Source: Bacteroidia bacterium (lineage in GTDB: Bacteria; Bacteroidota; Bacteroidia; JADZBD01). From it: 64,000 nt of DNA. The number at the start of each line of letters is the position of its first letter. The stretch's first letter is position 1. Below, in pieces: positions 27,511 through 38,510 of the stretch. The stretch covers positions 1-64,000 of the forward strand of contig JADZBD010000003.1 of assembly GCA_020852255.1 (NCBI GenBank), written 5' to 3'. Under the pieces are notes generated by a model, which saw only the letters and a program-made list of their open reading frames with translations, was not told the DNA's origin and ran no database searches. A program made the translations under genes and the position numbers.

Positions 27511-27540
27511 CAAACCTACTATTTTTCAGGATATTATCAA
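27511..27540 (-). promoter_or_regulatory. Promoter for the pyrophosphatase-YceI gene
   Basis: On the minus strand, TAGGTTTG (27518-27511) matches TAnnTTTG, with TTG at 27540-27538 and a 19-nt spacer. The leader would be about 55 nt. It lies in the 114-nt gap between divergent genes. Confidence 0.6.
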
Positions 27541-27565
27541 AAACCTACCTTTACGCCCCCTTCTA

Positions 27566-28792
27566 ATGACAGCCGACAAGAAAATCAAGATCTTCAATGA
27601 CCCCATCTACGGGTTTATCTCACTGCCGGGCGGGGTGATTTTTGAATTGATCAACCATCCCTGGTTCCAGCGACTGAGAAGGATCAAACAGCTGGGAATG
27701 ACCAACATGGTTTATCCAGGTGCCCTGCATACCCGGTTTCATCATGCCCTGGGTGCAATGCACCTGATGCGCGAAACCATAGAAGTATTGAGGGCAAAAG
27801 GTGTCCGGATCTCCGAAAAAGAAAAAGAAGCAGCCTCCATTGCAATATTACTGCACGACATTGGTCATGGCCCTTTTTCGCACGCTCTTGAACACAGCAT
27901 TGTAGAAGGTGTTTCCCATGAGCATATTTCTGATGTTTTCATGCAGAGGCTTAACAAGGAATTTAAGGGGAAGCTCACGCTGGCGATAAGAATATTTAAC
28001 GACCTGTATCCCAAGAGGTTCATGCATCAGCTGGTTTCTTCCCAATTGGATATGGACCGTTTAGATTACCTGCTGCGCGATAGCTTTTTTACCGGAGTTT
28101 CCGAGGGTGTTATTTCATCGGAACGTATAATAAAGATGCTCAACGTGGCCGGAGCCGACCTGGTGGTGGAGGAAAAAGGGGTTTATTCTATCGAGAAATT
28201 CATTATCGCAAGGCGGCTGATGTACTGGCAGGTATACCTGCATAAGACGGTGCTGGCCGGTGAGAAAATGCTGGAGAATATACTCTTAAGGGCCAAGGAG
28301 TTAGCAAGAGAAGAAGTACCGCTTTTTTCGACTCCTGCACTGGCGTTTTTCCTGGAAAGAAAGGTGAAGAAGAAAGACTTTTATGCCGGCCAGGAGGTGT
28401 TGGAGCATTTTGCAGCGCTGGATGATCACGATATTATGGCCTGTGTAAAAGTATGGCAGGATCATCCCGACCGGGTGCTGGCGACTTTATGTAAATGGCT
28501 GATAAACAGAAACTTGTACAATATTCGCCTTTCAGACCGCCCGGTTCCACGGAAAGCACTGGTTTCCCAGACCGAAAAGCTACATAAAAAAATGAGATTC
28601 AATAAATTACAAGCAAAATATTTTGTTTTCTCCGGGCAAGTGAACAATGAAGCGTACCGTCCGGATTCTGTCAGGATCAATATACTGGGAAAAGACGGCC
28701 GTTTGAAGGATCTCACACGGGCCAGCGATCAAGGATATCTCAAAGGACTTAAAGGCAAGGTAAACAAGTACTTTATCTGCTTTCCGCGCTAG
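27566..28792 (+). CDS. HD-domain phosphohydrolase (dGTPase/SAMHD1-like)
   Basis: 408 residues from 27566, beginning MTADKKIKIFNDPIYGFISL, the usual family start; upstream in-frame codons overlap the divergent promoter and are rejected. The metal site is complete: TRFHHALGAMHL (His), LLHDIGHGPFSHALEH (the HD pair) and LDMDRLDYLLRD (last Asp). This matches the COG1078 family, related to dGTP triphosphohydrolases and SAMHD1, whose precise substrate in Bacteroidota is unsettled. It is cytoplasmic and stands alone between the divergent pyrophosphatase and the str operon. Confidence 0.85.
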   Translation: MTADKKIKIFNDPIYGFISLPGGVIFELINHPWFQRLRRIKQLGMTNMVYPGALHTRFHHALGAMHLMRETIEVLRAKGVRISEKEKEAASIAILLHDIGHGPFSHALEHSIVEGVSHEHISDVFMQRLNKEFKGKLTLAIRIFNDLYPKRFMHQLVSSQLDMDRLDYLLRDSFFTGVSEGVISSERIIKMLNVAGADLVVEEKGVYSIEKFIIARRLMYWQVYLHKTVLAGEKMLENILLRAKELAREEVPLFSTPALAFFLERKVKKKDFYAGQEVLEHFAALDDHDIMACVKVWQDHPDRVLATLCKWLINRNLYNIRLSDRPVPRKALVSQTEKLHKKMRFNKLQAKYFVFSGQVNNEAYRPDSVRINILGKDGRLKDLTRASDQGYLKGLKGKVNKYFICFPR

Positions 28793-28811
28793 ATTTTTTC
28801 AACATTTCCTG

Positions 28812-28840
28812 TTGATAATCAAAAGATTCTTGTACCTTTG
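28812..28840 (+). promoter_or_regulatory. Promoter of the str-S10-spc-alpha superoperon
   Basis: TTG at 28812-28814, an 18-nt spacer and TACCTTTG at 28833-28840 make a near-ideal Bacteroidota promoter. Transcription should start near 28846, giving a leader of about 60 nt before rpsL. A short hairpin (TCCCT/AGGGA, 28844-28862) with seven T (28865-28871) lies right at the start point. Confidence 0.65.
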
Positions 28841-28907
28841 CCGTCCCTTAAAAAAAGAGGGATATTTTTTTCAGTAATACGCAGAACCGAAAGCTAGTTA
28901 AAGTACT

Positions 28908-29306
28908 ATGCCAACCATTCAACAACTTGTCCGGAAAGGACGTAAAAAGTTGCCCAACCGCAGCAAGAGTGCGGCTCTGGATTCGTGTCCACAGCGACGT
29001 GGCGTTTGCACGCGCGTGTACACAACTACTCCCAAAAAGCCAAACTCTGCGTTACGTAAAGTTGCCAAGGTGCGTCTCACCAATCAAACGGAAGTGATTG
29101 CTTACATTCCGGGGGAAGGACATAACCTGCAGGAACACTCGATCGTGCTTGTGCGCGGCGGAAGGGTAAAGGATCTGCCAGGTGTGCGTTACCACATTGT
29201 TCGTGGTTCGCTCGACACGGCAGGTGTAGAAGGAAGAAAGCAACGCAGAAGCAAGTATGGCGCAAAGAAGCCCAAGGCCGGCGCCGCCAAACCTGCTGCG
29301 AAGTAA
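28908..29306 (+). CDS. rpsL: 30S ribosomal protein S12
   Basis: S12 lies at the decoding centre and helps control accuracy. The 132-residue product starts [15 protein letters not shown] and keeps [12 protein letters not shown] and [14 protein letters not shown], with wild-type Lys at both positions where streptomycin-resistance changes arise. A Lys/Ala-rich tail of about eight residues extends past the usual end. It opens the ribosomal superoperon, 62 nt before rpsG. Confidence 0.97.
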   Translation: MPTIQQLVRKGRKKLPNRSKSAALDSCPQRRGVCTRVYTTTPKKPNSALRKVAKVRLTNQTEVIAYIPGEGHNLQEHSIVLVRGGRVKDLPGVRYHIVRGSLDTAGVEGRKQRRSKYGAKKPKAGAAKPAAK

Positions 29307-29368
29307 TTAATAAGGCAATAACGTAACCGACGGCCACAGCCTTCGGCAATAAATATTTTCAGAATAAC

Positions 29369-29836
29369 ATGAGAAAAGCTAGAGCAAAGAAACGGATTCT
29401 TCTCCCCGACCCGAAGTTCAACGATACGCTTGTAACGCGTTTCGTGAACAACATGATGTACGATGGGAAACGAGGTAAATCATTCAATTCTTTCTATGAT
29501 GCGATTTCCATCGTGGAGGAGAAAACCGGGCAGCCCGGGCTCGACACCTGGAAGAAGGCACTCAACAATGTGATGCCTGCGGTGGAAGTCCGCAGCCGCC
29601 GCGTGGGTGGAGCTACGTTCCAGATCCCGCAGGAGATTCGCCCTGAGCGCCGGGTGGCACTCGGAATCAAATGGATGATTTCCTATTCCCGCCTTCGCGG
29701 TGAAAAATCAATGGCAGCAAAACTCGCCGGGGAGATCATCGCTGCTGCAAAAGAAGAAGGTGCTGCGTTTAAAAAGAAAGAAGATACCCATAAAATGGCA
29801 GAAGCCAACAAGGCTTACTCTCATTTCCGCTTATAA
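29369..29836 (+). CDS. rpsG: 30S ribosomal protein S7
   Basis: S7 organises the head of the small subunit and contacts E-site tRNA. 155 residues, the usual length, with [15 protein letters not shown] at the start, the conserved [17 protein letters not shown] beta-hairpin region, and [15 protein letters not shown] at the end. It lies between rpsL and fusA as in other bacteria, 24 nt before fusA. Confidence 0.97.
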   Translation: MRKARAKKRILLPDPKFNDTLVTRFVNNMMYDGKRGKSFNSFYDAISIVEEKTGQPGLDTWKKALNNVMPAVEVRSRRVGGATFQIPQEIRPERRVALGIKWMISYSRLRGEKSMAAKLAGEIIAAAKEEGAAFKKKEDTHKMAEANKAYSHFRL

Positions 29837-29860
29837 CCGTAGACGAAAAGGCTAACAGAG

Positions 29861-31984
29861 ATGGCAGATTTAAAATATACAAGGAACATCGGTATTGCGG
29901 CACACATCGACGCAGGTAAAACCACCTGCACCGAGCGTATCCTCTATTATACCGGGGTGAATCACAAAATCGGTGAAGTGCACGATGGAGCGGCAACGAT
30001 GGACTGGATGGTGCAGGAACAGGAACGTGGTATCACCATTACTTCCGCTGCCACCACCTGCTTCTGGAATTACCGCGGAAATAAGTACAAAGTCAATATT
30101 ATTGACACCCCCGGCCACGTAGATTTTACAGTGGAAGTGAACCGTTCCCTGCGTGTACTCGATGGCCTGGTGTTTCTTTTCTCCGCCGTTGATGGCGTGG
30201 AACCTCAATCAGAAACAAACTGGCGCCTGGCCAATAATTATAATGTAACGCGTATCGGCTTTGTCAATAAAATGGACCGTGCCGGTGCCGACTTTCTGAA
30301 TGTCTGTAACCAGGTGAAAACCATTCTGGGATCTAACCCACTCCCGCTTCAGTTACCTCTGGGTGCTGAAGAAAATTTCAGAGGCGTGGTAGATCTAATC
30401 AACAACCGGGCGATCGAATGGAATGAAGCCGATAAGGGAATGACATATAAAGTGGTGGAGATTCCGGCCGATATGAAAGAGGAAGTGGCAGAATACCGCG
30501 CTAAACTTCTGGAGCAGATCGCTGAATTCGATGATAAATTAATGGAGAAATTCTTTGAAGACCCGAATTCAATCACTGAAGAAGAGGTTCTCAAAGCACT
30601 CCGCCAGGCGTGTATCTCCGGAAAAGTAGTTCCAATGGTTTGCGGATCTGCTTTCAAAAACAAAGGAGTACAAACCATGCTCGACCTGGTTATGGAAATC
30701 CTTCCTTCCCCGCTCGACAGAGATAATATTAAAGGTACGAATCCTGATACCGGAGAAGAAGTATCCCGCAAACCGGTAATCACCGACCCCTTCACCGCTC
30801 TCGCATTCAAGATCGCAACCGATCCGTTTGTGGGGCGTTTGTGTTTTATACGCGCCTACTCCGGCAAACTGGATTCCGGCTCCTATGTGCTGAATACCCG
30901 CTCCGGAAATAAAGAGCGTATCTCCCGTATTTTCCAGATGCACGCCAATAAGCAAAACGCCATTGACTGCCTCGAAGCTGGTGACATCGGTGCTGTGGTG
31001 GGATTTAAAGACATCCGGACCGGAGATACCCTCTGCGCTGAAAATTCTCCCATCGTACTTGAGGCCATGAACTTCCCGGAGCCTGTGATCGGTATCGCCA
31101 TTGAGCCGAAAACGCAGGGCGACCTCGATAAACTGGGAACGGCCCTGAACAAACTTTCAGAAGAAGATCCTACGTTCCGCGTGAAGACGGATGAAGACAG
31201 CGGACAAACCATTATTTCCGGAATGGGTGAGCTTCACCTGGAGATCATTGTAGACCGCCTGCTCCGCGAATTCAAAGTGGAAGTGAACCAGGGTGCTCCC
31301 CAGGTTAATTATAAGGAAGCGATCACCGGAAGTGTTGAACACCGTGAAGTGTACAAGAAGCAAACCGGTGGTAAAGGAAAATTTGCCGACATCAAGTTTA
31401 TTGTCAGCCCAGTTGATGCCGACTTTGAAACTACCGATAAGAATAAAGGATTGCAATTCGAGAATGAGATTACCGGTGGTAACATCCCCCGCGAATTCAT
31501 CCCGGCAGTTGAAAAAGGATTCAAGGCATCCATGGAAAATGGAGTGCTGGCCGGTTACCAGGTAACCACAATGAAGATTACCCTTATTGACGGCTCCTAT
31601 CACGCAGTTGACTCTGACGCACTCTCCTTCGAAATCTGCGCGAAAAATGCCTACCGTGAAGCGGTTCCGAAAGCAAAACCGGTGCTGCTGGAACCAATCA
31701 TGAAAGTGGAAGTAATCACCCCGGAACAAAATATGGGTGATGTGGTGGGTGACCTGAACAAGCGCCGCGGACAGATCGAAGGTATGGACAGCAAAGCCGG
31801 AGCGCAGGTGATTAAAGCCAGGGTGCCGCTGGCCGAAATGTTCGGATACGTGACACAGCTTCGCACCATTACTTCCGGACGCGCAACATCCACAATGGAA
31901 TTCTCTCATTATCAGGAAGCCCCGCGTAACATTTCGGAAGAAGTGATCGCTAAAGCCAACGGAAAAAAAGCAGAAAAAGTATAA
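29861..31984 (+). CDS. fusA: Translation elongation factor G
   Basis: EF-G is the GTPase that drives translocation and, with RRF, ribosome recycling. 707 residues, full length. GTP-binding motifs AHIDAGKTT (about residue 15), the switch region [20 protein letters not shown] and NKMDRAG are intact, and domains II-V follow, with [18 protein letters not shown] in domain III. It is the third gene of the operon; tuf, which follows fusA in many bacteria, is absent here, and rpsJ comes 17 nt later. Confidence 0.97.
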   Translation: MADLKYTRNIGIAAHIDAGKTTCTERILYYTGVNHKIGEVHDGAATMDWMVQEQERGITITSAATTCFWNYRGNKYKVNIIDTPGHVDFTVEVNRSLRVLDGLVFLFSAVDGVEPQSETNWRLANNYNVTRIGFVNKMDRAGADFLNVCNQVKTILGSNPLPLQLPLGAEENFRGVVDLINNRAIEWNEADKGMTYKVVEIPADMKEEVAEYRAKLLEQIAEFDDKLMEKFFEDPNSITEEEVLKALRQACISGKVVPMVCGSAFKNKGVQTMLDLVMEILPSPLDRDNIKGTNPDTGEEVSRKPVITDPFTALAFKIATDPFVGRLCFIRAYSGKLDSGSYVLNTRSGNKERISRIFQMHANKQNAIDCLEAGDIGAVVGFKDIRTGDTLCAENSPIVLEAMNFPEPVIGIAIEPKTQGDLDKLGTALNKLSEEDPTFRVKTDEDSGQTIISGMGELHLEIIVDRLLREFKVEVNQGAPQVNYKEAITGSVEHREVYKKQTGGKGKFADIKFIVSPVDADFETTDKNKGLQFENEITGGNIPREFIPAVEKGFKASMENGVLAGYQVTTMKITLIDGSYHAVDSDALSFEICAKNAYREAVPKAKPVLLEPIMKVEVITPEQNMGDVVGDLNKRRGQIEGMDSKAGAQVIKARVPLAEMFGYVTQLRTITSGRATSTMEFSHYQEAPRNISEEVIAKANGKKAEKV

Positions 31985-32001
31985 ACACTATACCAAAAAG
32001 C

Positions 32002-32307
32002 ATGAGTCAGAAAATCAGGATCAAATTAAAATCGTACGACTACAATCTGGTAGATAAGTCGGCCGAAAAGATCGTGAAGACGGTGAAACAGACCGGCGCC
32101 GTGGTGAGCGGACCCATTCCCCTCCCTACCCACAAGCGCATCTATACCGTACTGCGTTCTCCGCACGTAAATAAAAAAGCACGCGAACAGTTCCAGCTTT
32201 GCGCCTATAAGCGACTGCTGGATATTTACGCGAACAGTAAAACAGTGGATGCCTTATCGAAACTCGAGCTTCCCAGCGGAGTGGATGTAGACATCAAAGT
32301 AGTTTAA
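32002..32307 (+). CDS. rpsJ: 30S ribosomal protein S10
   Basis: S10 is a head protein of the small subunit and, in other bacteria, the NusE transcription-antitermination factor. 101 residues with [39 protein letters not shown] and the C-terminal strand [12 protein letters not shown]. It begins the S10 block and follows fusA directly, without a promoter I can see. Confidence 0.96.
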   Translation: MSQKIRIKLKSYDYNLVDKSAEKIVKTVKQTGAVVSGPIPLPTHKRIYTVLRSPHVNKKAREQFQLCAYKRLLDIYANSKTVDALSKLELPSGVDVDIKVV

Positions 32308-32344
32308 TCAGTTCTGAAGGTTCATCATTAAAGACATCAATACA

Positions 32345-32962
32345 ATGTCAGGAATTATCGGAAAGAAGATCGGCATGACCAGCATTTTCAATGCGGCAGG
32401 AAAGTATGTTCCCTGCACCGTAATTGAAGCCGGCCCCTGTGTAGTAACTCAGGTGAAGACCGTTGAAAAAGACGGGTACAGTGCGATCCAGCTCGCCTAT
32501 GGCGAGAAAAAAGAAAAACACACGACCAAAGCCCTGGCCGGTCACTTTAAAAAGGCCAACACTACTCCTAAACGCCGTGTAGCCGAATTCAAAGGCTTCA
32601 GCGTTGAGAAAAATCCCGGTGATGTGGTCACCGTTGACCTTTTCTCCGAAGGAGAATTTGTTGACGTGATCGGAACCTCCAAGGGAAAAGGATTCCAGGG
32701 AGTGGTGAAACGCCATGGCTTCTCCGGCGTTGGCGGACAAACGCATGGTCAGCATGACCGGCAGCGTGCACCCGGATCATTGGGAACGGCTTCCACCGCT
32801 GCCCGTGTTCGTAAAGGTATGCGCATGGCCGGACGTACCGGAGGCAAACGTGTGAAGAACATTAACCTGGAGGTGCTGAAAGTCTATCCCGAGAAAAATC
32901 TTCTCGTGATCAAAGGCTCCATTTCCGGAAGCAAAGGAAGTTACGTACTGATCGAAAAATAA
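32345..32962 (+). CDS. rplC: 50S ribosomal protein L3
   Basis: L3 binds near the 3' end of 23S rRNA and reaches the peptidyl-transferase centre. 205 residues: [13 protein letters not shown] at the start and the internal loop [17 protein letters not shown] with the Gln that is methylated in many bacteria. It lies 37 nt after rpsJ. Confidence 0.96.
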   Translation: MSGIIGKKIGMTSIFNAAGKYVPCTVIEAGPCVVTQVKTVEKDGYSAIQLAYGEKKEKHTTKALAGHFKKANTTPKRRVAEFKGFSVEKNPGDVVTVDLFSEGEFVDVIGTSKGKGFQGVVKRHGFSGVGGQTHGQHDRQRAPGSLGTASTAARVRKGMRMAGRTGGKRVKNINLEVLKVYPEKNLLVIKGSISGSKGSYVLIEK

Positions 32963-32983
32963 TTCACTGCTCAGAAAACAGTC

Positions 32984-33613
32984 ATGGAAATCGCAGTATT
33001 AAAATCAGACGGCAAGAAGAGCTCCAAAAAAGTGCAGCTCAGCGAAGCGGTATTCGGAATTGAACCGAACGACCACGCTATTTATCTTGACGTAAAACAG
33101 CACCTCGCCAACCAGCGCCAGGGTACACACAAATCCAAAGAGCGGAACGAGATCTCCGGATCCACCCGCAAGCTCAAGCGCCAGAAGGGTACCGGCGGAG
33201 CCCGTGCCGGCAGCATCAAAAATCCGGAGTTCCGCGGAGGAGGACGAATCTTCGGTCCGCGCCCGCGCGACTACTCCTTCAAGCTGAATATTAAAGTGAA
33301 GCGACTGGCCCGTGCCTCTGCGCTAACCTATAAGGCCAAGGAAAACAACATCATTGTGGTGGAAGACTTCACCTTCGGTGCAGCGAAAACAAAAGATTAT
33401 AACGCGTTCCTCGGAGCACTCGAACTGAAAAACAAAAAATCACTGGTGGTGGTGGGAGAAAAGGACAAAAACCTGCACCTCGCCTCGCGGAATATCCCCG
33501 GAACGAAAGTGGTGGTGGCCAAAGACCTCAACACCTACGATATCCTCAACGCTGCCAGCCTGGTTCTCACCGAGAATTCAGTAAAAGCAATTGAAAATCT
33601 TTTAAGCAAATAA
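32984..33613 (+). CDS. rplD: 50S ribosomal protein L4
   Basis: L4 lines the nascent-peptide tunnel. 209 residues with the extended loop [20 protein letters not shown], which reaches the tunnel constriction, and the globular domain [18 protein letters not shown]. In E. coli L4 represses the S10 operon; no equivalent leader target is visible here. It ends 2 nt before rplW. Confidence 0.96.
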   Translation: MEIAVLKSDGKKSSKKVQLSEAVFGIEPNDHAIYLDVKQHLANQRQGTHKSKERNEISGSTRKLKRQKGTGGARAGSIKNPEFRGGGRIFGPRPRDYSFKLNIKVKRLARASALTYKAKENNIIVVEDFTFGAAKTKDYNAFLGALELKNKKSLVVVGEKDKNLHLASRNIPGTKVVVAKDLNTYDILNAASLVLTENSVKAIENLLSK

Positions 33614-33615
33614 CC

Positions 33616-33906
33616 ATGAGCATCATTATCAAGCCGGTTGTTACAGAAAAGATGACGAATCTTAGCGAAAAGCTGGGACGTTATGCATTCGTGGTACAGC
33701 AGGATGCCAACAAGGTCCAGATCAAACAAGCTGTGGAGAAACTTTACGGTGTTACTGTGACCGGCGTTAATACCCTTGTGAACAACGGAAAAATCAAGGC
33801 GCGCACTACCCGCAGCGGATATGTGTTCGGCCGTGTAAAACGTTACAAAAAAGCAATCGTAACGCTGAAGAAAGGCGAGACCATCGACTTCTTCAGCGGT
33901 ATTTAA
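33616..33906 (+). CDS. rplW: 50S ribosomal protein L23
   Basis: L23 sits at the tunnel exit and is the docking site for trigger factor and SRP. 96 residues, starting MSIIIKPVVTEKMTNL, with YAFVVQQDANKVQIKQAVEKLYGV and a C-terminal VKRYKKAIVTLKKGETIDFF. It lies between rplD and rplB in the standard order. Confidence 0.96.
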   Translation: MSIIIKPVVTEKMTNLSEKLGRYAFVVQQDANKVQIKQAVEKLYGVTVTGVNTLVNNGKIKARTTRSGYVFGRVKRYKKAIVTLKKGETIDFFSGI

Positions 33907-33919
33907 ATAATAGAACAAA

Positions 33920-34744
33920 ATGGGACTTAAGAAATTCAGACCCCTGACACCCGGCACACGCTTCAAGACCGTGAACTCATACGATGAGCTCACCACCGAC
34001 CGTCCTGAAAAAAGCCTGCTGGTTGAACGGAAAAGATCAGGCGGCAGAAACAACACCGGAAAAATGACGATGCGCTACATCGGTGGCGGACATAAGAAAA
34101 AATACCGCCTGGTGGATTTTCGCCGTACCAAACACGACGTTCCGGCAGTGGTAAAAACCATTGAGTACGATCCGAATCGTACCGCTTTCATTGCGCTTGT
34201 GGTATATAAGGACGGAGAGAAGCGTTATATTCTGGCACCGCAGGGACTAAAAGTCGGACAAACCATACTATCCGGTACCAAGGCAAGCCCCGAAATCGGC
34301 AATGCCCTGTATCTGAAAGATATTCCTCTGGGATCCATTGTTCACAACATTGAACTTCGCCCCGGAGAAGGAGGCGGTATCGCACGTTCTGCCGGCGCTT
34401 ATGCACAACTGGCTTCCCGCGAAGGAAAATTCGCCGTGCTTCGTATGCCTTCCGGTGAACTTCGCCAGGTGCTGGTCTCCTGTATGGCTACTATCGGCTC
34501 CGTTTCAAACCCCGATCATAACCTTCAGAGTCACGGAAAAGCCGGCCGCAAACGCTGGCTGGGTCGGCGCCCGCGCAACCGCGCAGTAGCCATGAACCCG
34601 GTGGATCACCCGATGGGCGGTGGAGAAGGACGTGCCTCCGGAGGTCACCCCCGTTCGCGCAAAGGACTCAAATCCAAAGGCGCTAAAACCCGTTACCCGA
34701 AAAAAGCTTCTAACCGTTATATCATCGAACGAAGAAAGAAATAA
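33920..34744 (+). CDS. rplB: 50S ribosomal protein L2
   Basis: L2 is required for subunit association and peptidyl-transferase activity. 274 residues, standard length. [32 protein letters not shown] and [15 protein letters not shown] are present; the first His of the E. coli motif DHPHGGGEGR is kept, while the second is Met here. rpsS follows after 6 nt. Confidence 0.97.
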   Translation: MGLKKFRPLTPGTRFKTVNSYDELTTDRPEKSLLVERKRSGGRNNTGKMTMRYIGGGHKKKYRLVDFRRTKHDVPAVVKTIEYDPNRTAFIALVVYKDGEKRYILAPQGLKVGQTILSGTKASPEIGNALYLKDIPLGSIVHNIELRPGEGGGIARSAGAYAQLASREGKFAVLRMPSGELRQVLVSCMATIGSVSNPDHNLQSHGKAGRKRWLGRRPRNRAVAMNPVDHPMGGGEGRASGGHPRSRKGLKSKGAKTRYPKKASNRYIIERRKK

Positions 34745-34750
34745 TTCAAC

Positions 34751-35047
34751 ATGGCAAGATCACTTAAAAAAGGTCCGTTTGTAGACTATCATATTCAGGA
34801 TAAAGTCCTGAAGATGCAGCAGTCCGGCAAAAAAAGCGTTATCAAAACCTGGTCGCGCCGGTCAATGATCACTCCCGATTTTGTGGGACTGACCATTGCG
34901 GTTCATAACGGCAACAAATTCATACCCGTGTATATAACGGAGAATATGGTAGGACACAAACTCGGTGAGTTCTCCCCTACCCGCATTTTCCGCGGTCATT
35001 CCGGAAACAAGGACAAAGCAGCAGGTGCAATTCCTGCTTCCAAATAA
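34751..35047 (+). CDS. rpsS: 30S ribosomal protein S19
   Basis: S19 pairs with S13 in the head and contacts tRNA and the intersubunit bridge. 98 residues, starting [31 protein letters not shown] and [18 protein letters not shown] match. It lies between rplB and rplV. Confidence 0.96.
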   Translation: MARSLKKGPFVDYHIQDKVLKMQQSGKKSVIKTWSRRSMITPDFVGLTIAVHNGNKFIPVYITENMVGHKLGEFSPTRIFRGHSGNKDKAAGAIPASK

Positions 35048-35064
35048 TGCAAACCTGAATAATT

Positions 35065-35478
35065 ATGGCAGGAAGAAAAAAAATAATGGCCGACAGATTG
35101 AAAGAAGAGCGCAAAACACAGTATTACGCTTTCCTGAGAAACTGTCCTACCTCCCCGGTTAAAATGCGACTGGTAGCAGATCTGATCCGCGGAAAAGAAG
35201 TTTCAAAAGCACTGAGCATCCTTCGCTATACCAAGAAGGACGCCGCAGGTAAGCTGGAGAAATTGTTAAGCTCCGCTATCGCGAATTACGAAGCGAAGTC
35301 CGGAAAAAGAGCCGACGAAGGAAACCTGGTGGTTACACGCATCCAGGTTGACGGAGCATTTCAGCTCAAGAGGATCCGTCCTGCTCCGCAAGGACGTGCA
35401 CACCGGATTCGTAAACGTTCGAATCACGTGATGCTCTATGTGGACACAGTAGTAACAAAAACAGAAAATCAAGAATAA
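35065..35478 (+). CDS. rplV: 50S ribosomal protein L22
   Basis: L22 lines the exit tunnel with L4 and binds all domains of 23S rRNA. 137 residues from 35065; an in-frame ATG at 35086 (MADRLKEER) would give 130 and cannot be excluded. LRNCPTSPVKMRLVADLIRG and the C-terminal hairpin RIRPAPQGRAHRIRKRSNHV are diagnostic. rpsC begins 5 nt later. Confidence 0.95.
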   Translation: MAGRKKIMADRLKEERKTQYYAFLRNCPTSPVKMRLVADLIRGKEVSKALSILRYTKKDAAGKLEKLLSSAIANYEAKSGKRADEGNLVVTRIQVDGAFQLKRIRPAPQGRAHRIRKRSNHVMLYVDTVVTKTENQE

Positions 35479-35483
35479 TCTGA

Positions 35484-36251
35484 ATGGGACAAAAAGCAAA
35501 TCCGATCGGGAACAGACTGGGTATCATCAAGGGATGGGACTCGAACTGGTATGGTGGAAGAACCTACTCCGAGAAACTCGTGGAAGATGAGAAGATCCGC
35601 AATTATATCCGCGCCCGTTTGGCAAAAGGCGGAATCTCCCGCGTTGTTATTGAGCGTACCGGAACCAATAAGCCACTGACCACCGTTACCGTTCATACCG
35701 CCCGTCCGGGTATTATCATCGGAAAAGGCGGCAAGGAAGTGGACAAACTGAAAGAAGAGTTGAAAAAAGTAACCAGGAAGGACGTTCAGATCAACATCTT
35801 TGAAATTAAGCGCCCGGAGTTGGATGCCCGGTTGGTTGCAGACAGCATTGCCCGTCAGATCGAGGGACGCATTTCCTTCAAGCGCGCCATGAAAATGTCC
35901 GTTGCCTCCACAATGCGCATGGGAGCAGAAGGAATCAAAGTAAAGGTCGGCGGACGATTGGCCGGAGCTGAGATCGCGCGGGTGGAAGAATACCGCGAAG
36001 GGCGTGTACCCCTGCACACGTTCCGTGCCGACATTGATTATGCCACCGCAGAAGCACATACAACCTACGGACGCATCGGGGTTAAAGTATGGATCTGTAA
36101 AGGAGAAGTTTTTGGAAAACGAGATTTATCTCCCAATATCGGAAATGCGAAAGAAAAGAAATCACCCGGCGGATCAGATCGTCCGATGCCCAAAGGAGGC
36201 CACGGCGGTCATGGTGGTCACAAAGGAAAACGAGAAGCAAAAGCTGAATAA
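35484..36251 (+). CDS. rpsC: 30S ribosomal protein S3
   Basis: S3 lies at the mRNA entry channel and takes part in helicase activity. 255 residues, a little longer than the E. coli protein. The KH domain contains [38 protein letters not shown] and [19 protein letters not shown] follow. The extra length is a Gly/His/Lys-rich tail ([18 protein letters not shown]) that could bind metal or RNA. Confidence 0.96.
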   Translation: MGQKANPIGNRLGIIKGWDSNWYGGRTYSEKLVEDEKIRNYIRARLAKGGISRVVIERTGTNKPLTTVTVHTARPGIIIGKGGKEVDKLKEELKKVTRKDVQINIFEIKRPELDARLVADSIARQIEGRISFKRAMKMSVASTMRMGAEGIKVKVGGRLAGAEIARVEEYREGRVPLHTFRADIDYATAEAHTTYGRIGVKVWICKGEVFGKRDLSPNIGNAKEKKSPGGSDRPMPKGGHGGHGGHKGKREAKAE

Positions 36252-36273
36252 ACTGAACACAATCTAATAAACA

Positions 36274-36705
36274 ATGTTACAGCCTAAGAGAACCAAATTC
36301 CGGAAAATGCACAAGATGGTGCCCCGCGGAAACGCAAAACGCGGCAGCACACTGGCATTCGGATCTTTCGGGATCAAAGCCCTGAAAACCTCCTGGGTCA
36401 CTGCCCGTCAGATCGAAGCGGCCCGTATTGCAATCACCCGTTTCATGAAGCGTGAAGGCCAGGTGTGGATTCGGGTTTTCCCGGATAAACCTATCACTCG
36501 TAAGCCCGCCGAAGTAAGGATGGGAAAAGGAAAAGGAAATCCCGAATTCTGGGTAGCAGTGGTGAAACCCGGATGCATTATGATTGAAGCCGAAGGTGTT
36601 CCCATGGCTACGGCCAAGGAAGCCCTCAGGCTCGCTGCTCAAAAACTTCCCATCCCGGTTAAATTCGTGGTGAGAAGAGACTACGCTGAAGAAAAAACCG
36701 CCTAA
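36274..36705 (+). CDS. rplP: 50S ribosomal protein L16
   Basis: L16 helps position A- and P-site tRNA and is a late assembly protein. 143 residues: [39 protein letters not shown] and [19 protein letters not shown] all match. The stop is 12 nt before rpmC. Confidence 0.96.
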   Translation: MLQPKRTKFRKMHKMVPRGNAKRGSTLAFGSFGIKALKTSWVTARQIEAARIAITRFMKREGQVWIRVFPDKPITRKPAEVRMGKGKGNPEFWVAVVKPGCIMIEAEGVPMATAKEALRLAAQKLPIPVKFVVRRDYAEEKTA

Positions 36706-36717
36706 AAGTAAAATACC

Positions 36718-36927
36718 ATGAAGGCAAAAGAAATAAAACAAATGTCTACCGGTGACCTGCGCGAAAAGATCACGCAAGAGAAGGAATCCTACGTAAAAAT
36801 GGCATTCAATCACTCTGTGTCTCCGCTCGACAGCCCCATCCGCCTCCGCATCACGCGCCGTACCATCGCACGGCTGGCAACGGAACTGCGCCTGAGGGAA
36901 CTCACAGAAAAGGCAAACAAGAAATAA
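36718..36927 (+). CDS. rpmC: 50S ribosomal protein L29
   Basis: A two-helix protein at the tunnel exit next to L23. 69 residues starting MKAKEIKQMSTGDLREKI and containing SPLDSPIRLRITRRTIARL. Its place between rplP and rpsQ confirms the call. Confidence 0.94.
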   Translation: MKAKEIKQMSTGDLREKITQEKESYVKMAFNHSVSPLDSPIRLRITRRTIARLATELRLRELTEKANKK

Positions 36928-36936
36928 TCCTTCCAC

Positions 36937-37191
36937 ATGGAAAGAGCACTCAGAAAAGAAAAAGTAGGTCTCGTAACGAGCAACAAGATGAACAAATCCA
37001 TCGTTGTGGCCGTAGAGCGTAAGGTAAAACATCCCAAATACGGGAAATTCATTAAACGCACGTCTACCTTCATGGCTCACGACGAGAAGAATGAATCTGG
37101 AATCGGCGATACCGTCAGAATCCAGGAAACCCGGCCCATCAGCAAATCAAAACGCTGGAGACTGGTGGAAGTCATCGAAAAGGCGAAGTAA
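36937..37191 (+). CDS. rpsQ: 30S ribosomal protein S17
   Basis: S17 is a primary 16S rRNA-binding protein with an OB fold. 84 residues: [39 protein letters not shown] and [18 protein letters not shown] are typical. It follows rpmC by 9 nt. Confidence 0.96.
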   Translation: MERALRKEKVGLVTSNKMNKSIVVAVERKVKHPKYGKFIKRTSTFMAHDEKNESGIGDTVRIQETRPISKSKRWRLVEVIEKAK

Positions 37192-37216
37192 TTGTTAACG
37201 ATACAATAACAGAACA

Positions 37217-37585
37217 ATGATACAGTCAGAGTCAAGAGTGGTAGTGGCCGACAACAGCGGAGCAAAGGAAGCCCTTTGCATTCGAGTACTCGGAGGAACC
37301 AAGAGACGGTATGCCAGCATCGGCGACAAAATTGTGGTAACGGTGAAACATGCCCTGCCTTCCGGCGGTATTAAAAAGGGAGCTGTCTCAAAAGCCGTGA
37401 TCGTACGCACGAAAAAAGAAATTCGCCGCCCGGACGGCTCTTACATCCGTTTCGACGATAACGCCGTGGTGCTGCTCAATGCCCAGGATGAACTGCGCGG
37501 CACGCGTATCTTCGGACCCGTGGCACGCGAACTTCGCGAAAAACAATACATGAAAATCGTTTCACTGGCACCCGAAGTGCTTTAA
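37217..37585 (+). CDS. rplN: 50S ribosomal protein L14
   Basis: L14 forms an intersubunit bridge and is the target of silencing factor RsfS in other bacteria. 122 residues, the exact family length: [20 protein letters not shown] at the start and [19 protein letters not shown] near the end. Confidence 0.97.
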   Translation: MIQSESRVVVADNSGAKEALCIRVLGGTKRRYASIGDKIVVTVKHALPSGGIKKGAVSKAVIVRTKKEIRRPDGSYIRFDDNAVVLLNAQDELRGTRIFGPVARELREKQYMKIVSLAPEVL

Positions 37586-37603
37586 TTCAAAAAAAAACGG
37601 ATC

Positions 37604-37927
37604 ATGGCAAAAAAATTCAGGATCAGAAAAGGTGACCAGGTAGAAGTAATCACCGGAGTTTCCAGAGGAAAAAAAGGGAAAGTGATCAGCGTGAACCGCG
37701 AAAAGGTGACCGCGTTGGTGGAAGGCATCAATATGGTATCACGGCATACCAAGCCCACCTCCAAAAACCCGCAGGGTGGTATCATTAAAAAAGAAGCCCC
37801 GATTCATCTTTCCAACCTCATGCTCATAGACGGAGCAGGCAACGCTACACGCGTGGGAAAAAGAAGGGATGAAAAAACCAACAAACTGGTTCGCTTCTCC
37901 AAAAAGACCAACGAAGTAATTGCATAA
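37604..37927 (+). CDS. rplX: 50S ribosomal protein L24
   Basis: L24 starts 50S assembly and sits near the tunnel exit. 107 residues with the KOW motif [20 protein letters not shown] and the segment [15 protein letters not shown]. The stop is 4 nt before the rplE start. Confidence 0.95.
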   Translation: MAKKFRIRKGDQVEVITGVSRGKKGKVISVNREKVTALVEGINMVSRHTKPTSKNPQGGIIKKEAPIHLSNLMLIDGAGNATRVGKRRDEKTNKLVRFSKKTNEVIA

Positions 37928-37931
37928 TACA

Positions 37932-38507
37932 ATGGCAGAAAAGAAAACATATACCCCGAGAATGAAATCGGTCTATCGCGACCGGATCGTTTCAGCGCTG
38001 AAAAATGAGTTTAAATACTCCTCAGTTATGCAGGTGCCGAAGCTGGAAAAGATCTGTATTAACCAGGGAGTGGGAGATGCGGTTTCTGATAAAAAACTGA
38101 TCGAAGGCGCCATCAATGAACTAACCGCCATTACAGGTCAGAAAGCGGTTGCTACTTATTCCCGGAAAGATATTTCCAATTTCAAACTGCGCAAAGGGGC
38201 CGCTATCGGCGTGCGCGTAACACTGCGCGGAAATCAGATGTATGAATTCCTCGACCGCCTCATTGCTGCTGCCCTTCCCCGTATCCGCGATTTTCGCGGT
38301 GTGAATGAAAAAGGATTTGACGGCCGCGGAAATTATACCCTCGGAGTAACCGAACAAATTATTTTTCCGGAAATTAATATTGACAAAGTGAACAAGATTC
38401 TGGGAATGGATATCACCTTCGTTACTTCCGCCGGTTCGGATCGCGAAGCGTATGCCCTGCTTCGTGAATTCGGGATCCCGTTCAAAAACGCTAAAAAAGA
38501 AAACTAA
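37932..38507 (+). CDS. rplE: 50S ribosomal protein L5
   Basis: L5 binds 5S rRNA and forms a bridge to the small subunit. From ATG 37932 it has 191 residues beginning [21 protein letters not shown] 12 nt upstream inside the rplX stop is rejected. [37 protein letters not shown] and [15 protein letters not shown] are typical. Confidence 0.96.
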   Translation: MAEKKTYTPRMKSVYRDRIVSALKNEFKYSSVMQVPKLEKICINQGVGDAVSDKKLIEGAINELTAITGQKAVATYSRKDISNFKLRKGAAIGVRVTLRGNQMYEFLDRLIAAALPRIRDFRGVNEKGFDGRGNYTLGVTEQIIFPEINIDKVNKILGMDITFVTSAGSDREAYALLREFGIPFKNAKKEN

Positions 38508-38510
38508 GAG

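Noticed and set aside
36277-37080. 267-codon open frame on the minus strand
   Set aside because: It is opposite rplP, rpmC and rpsQ, all clear ribosomal genes.
37920-37931. TTG start for rplE
   Set aside because: It lies inside the rplX stop region and adds four unsupported residues; the ATG at 37932 fits the family.
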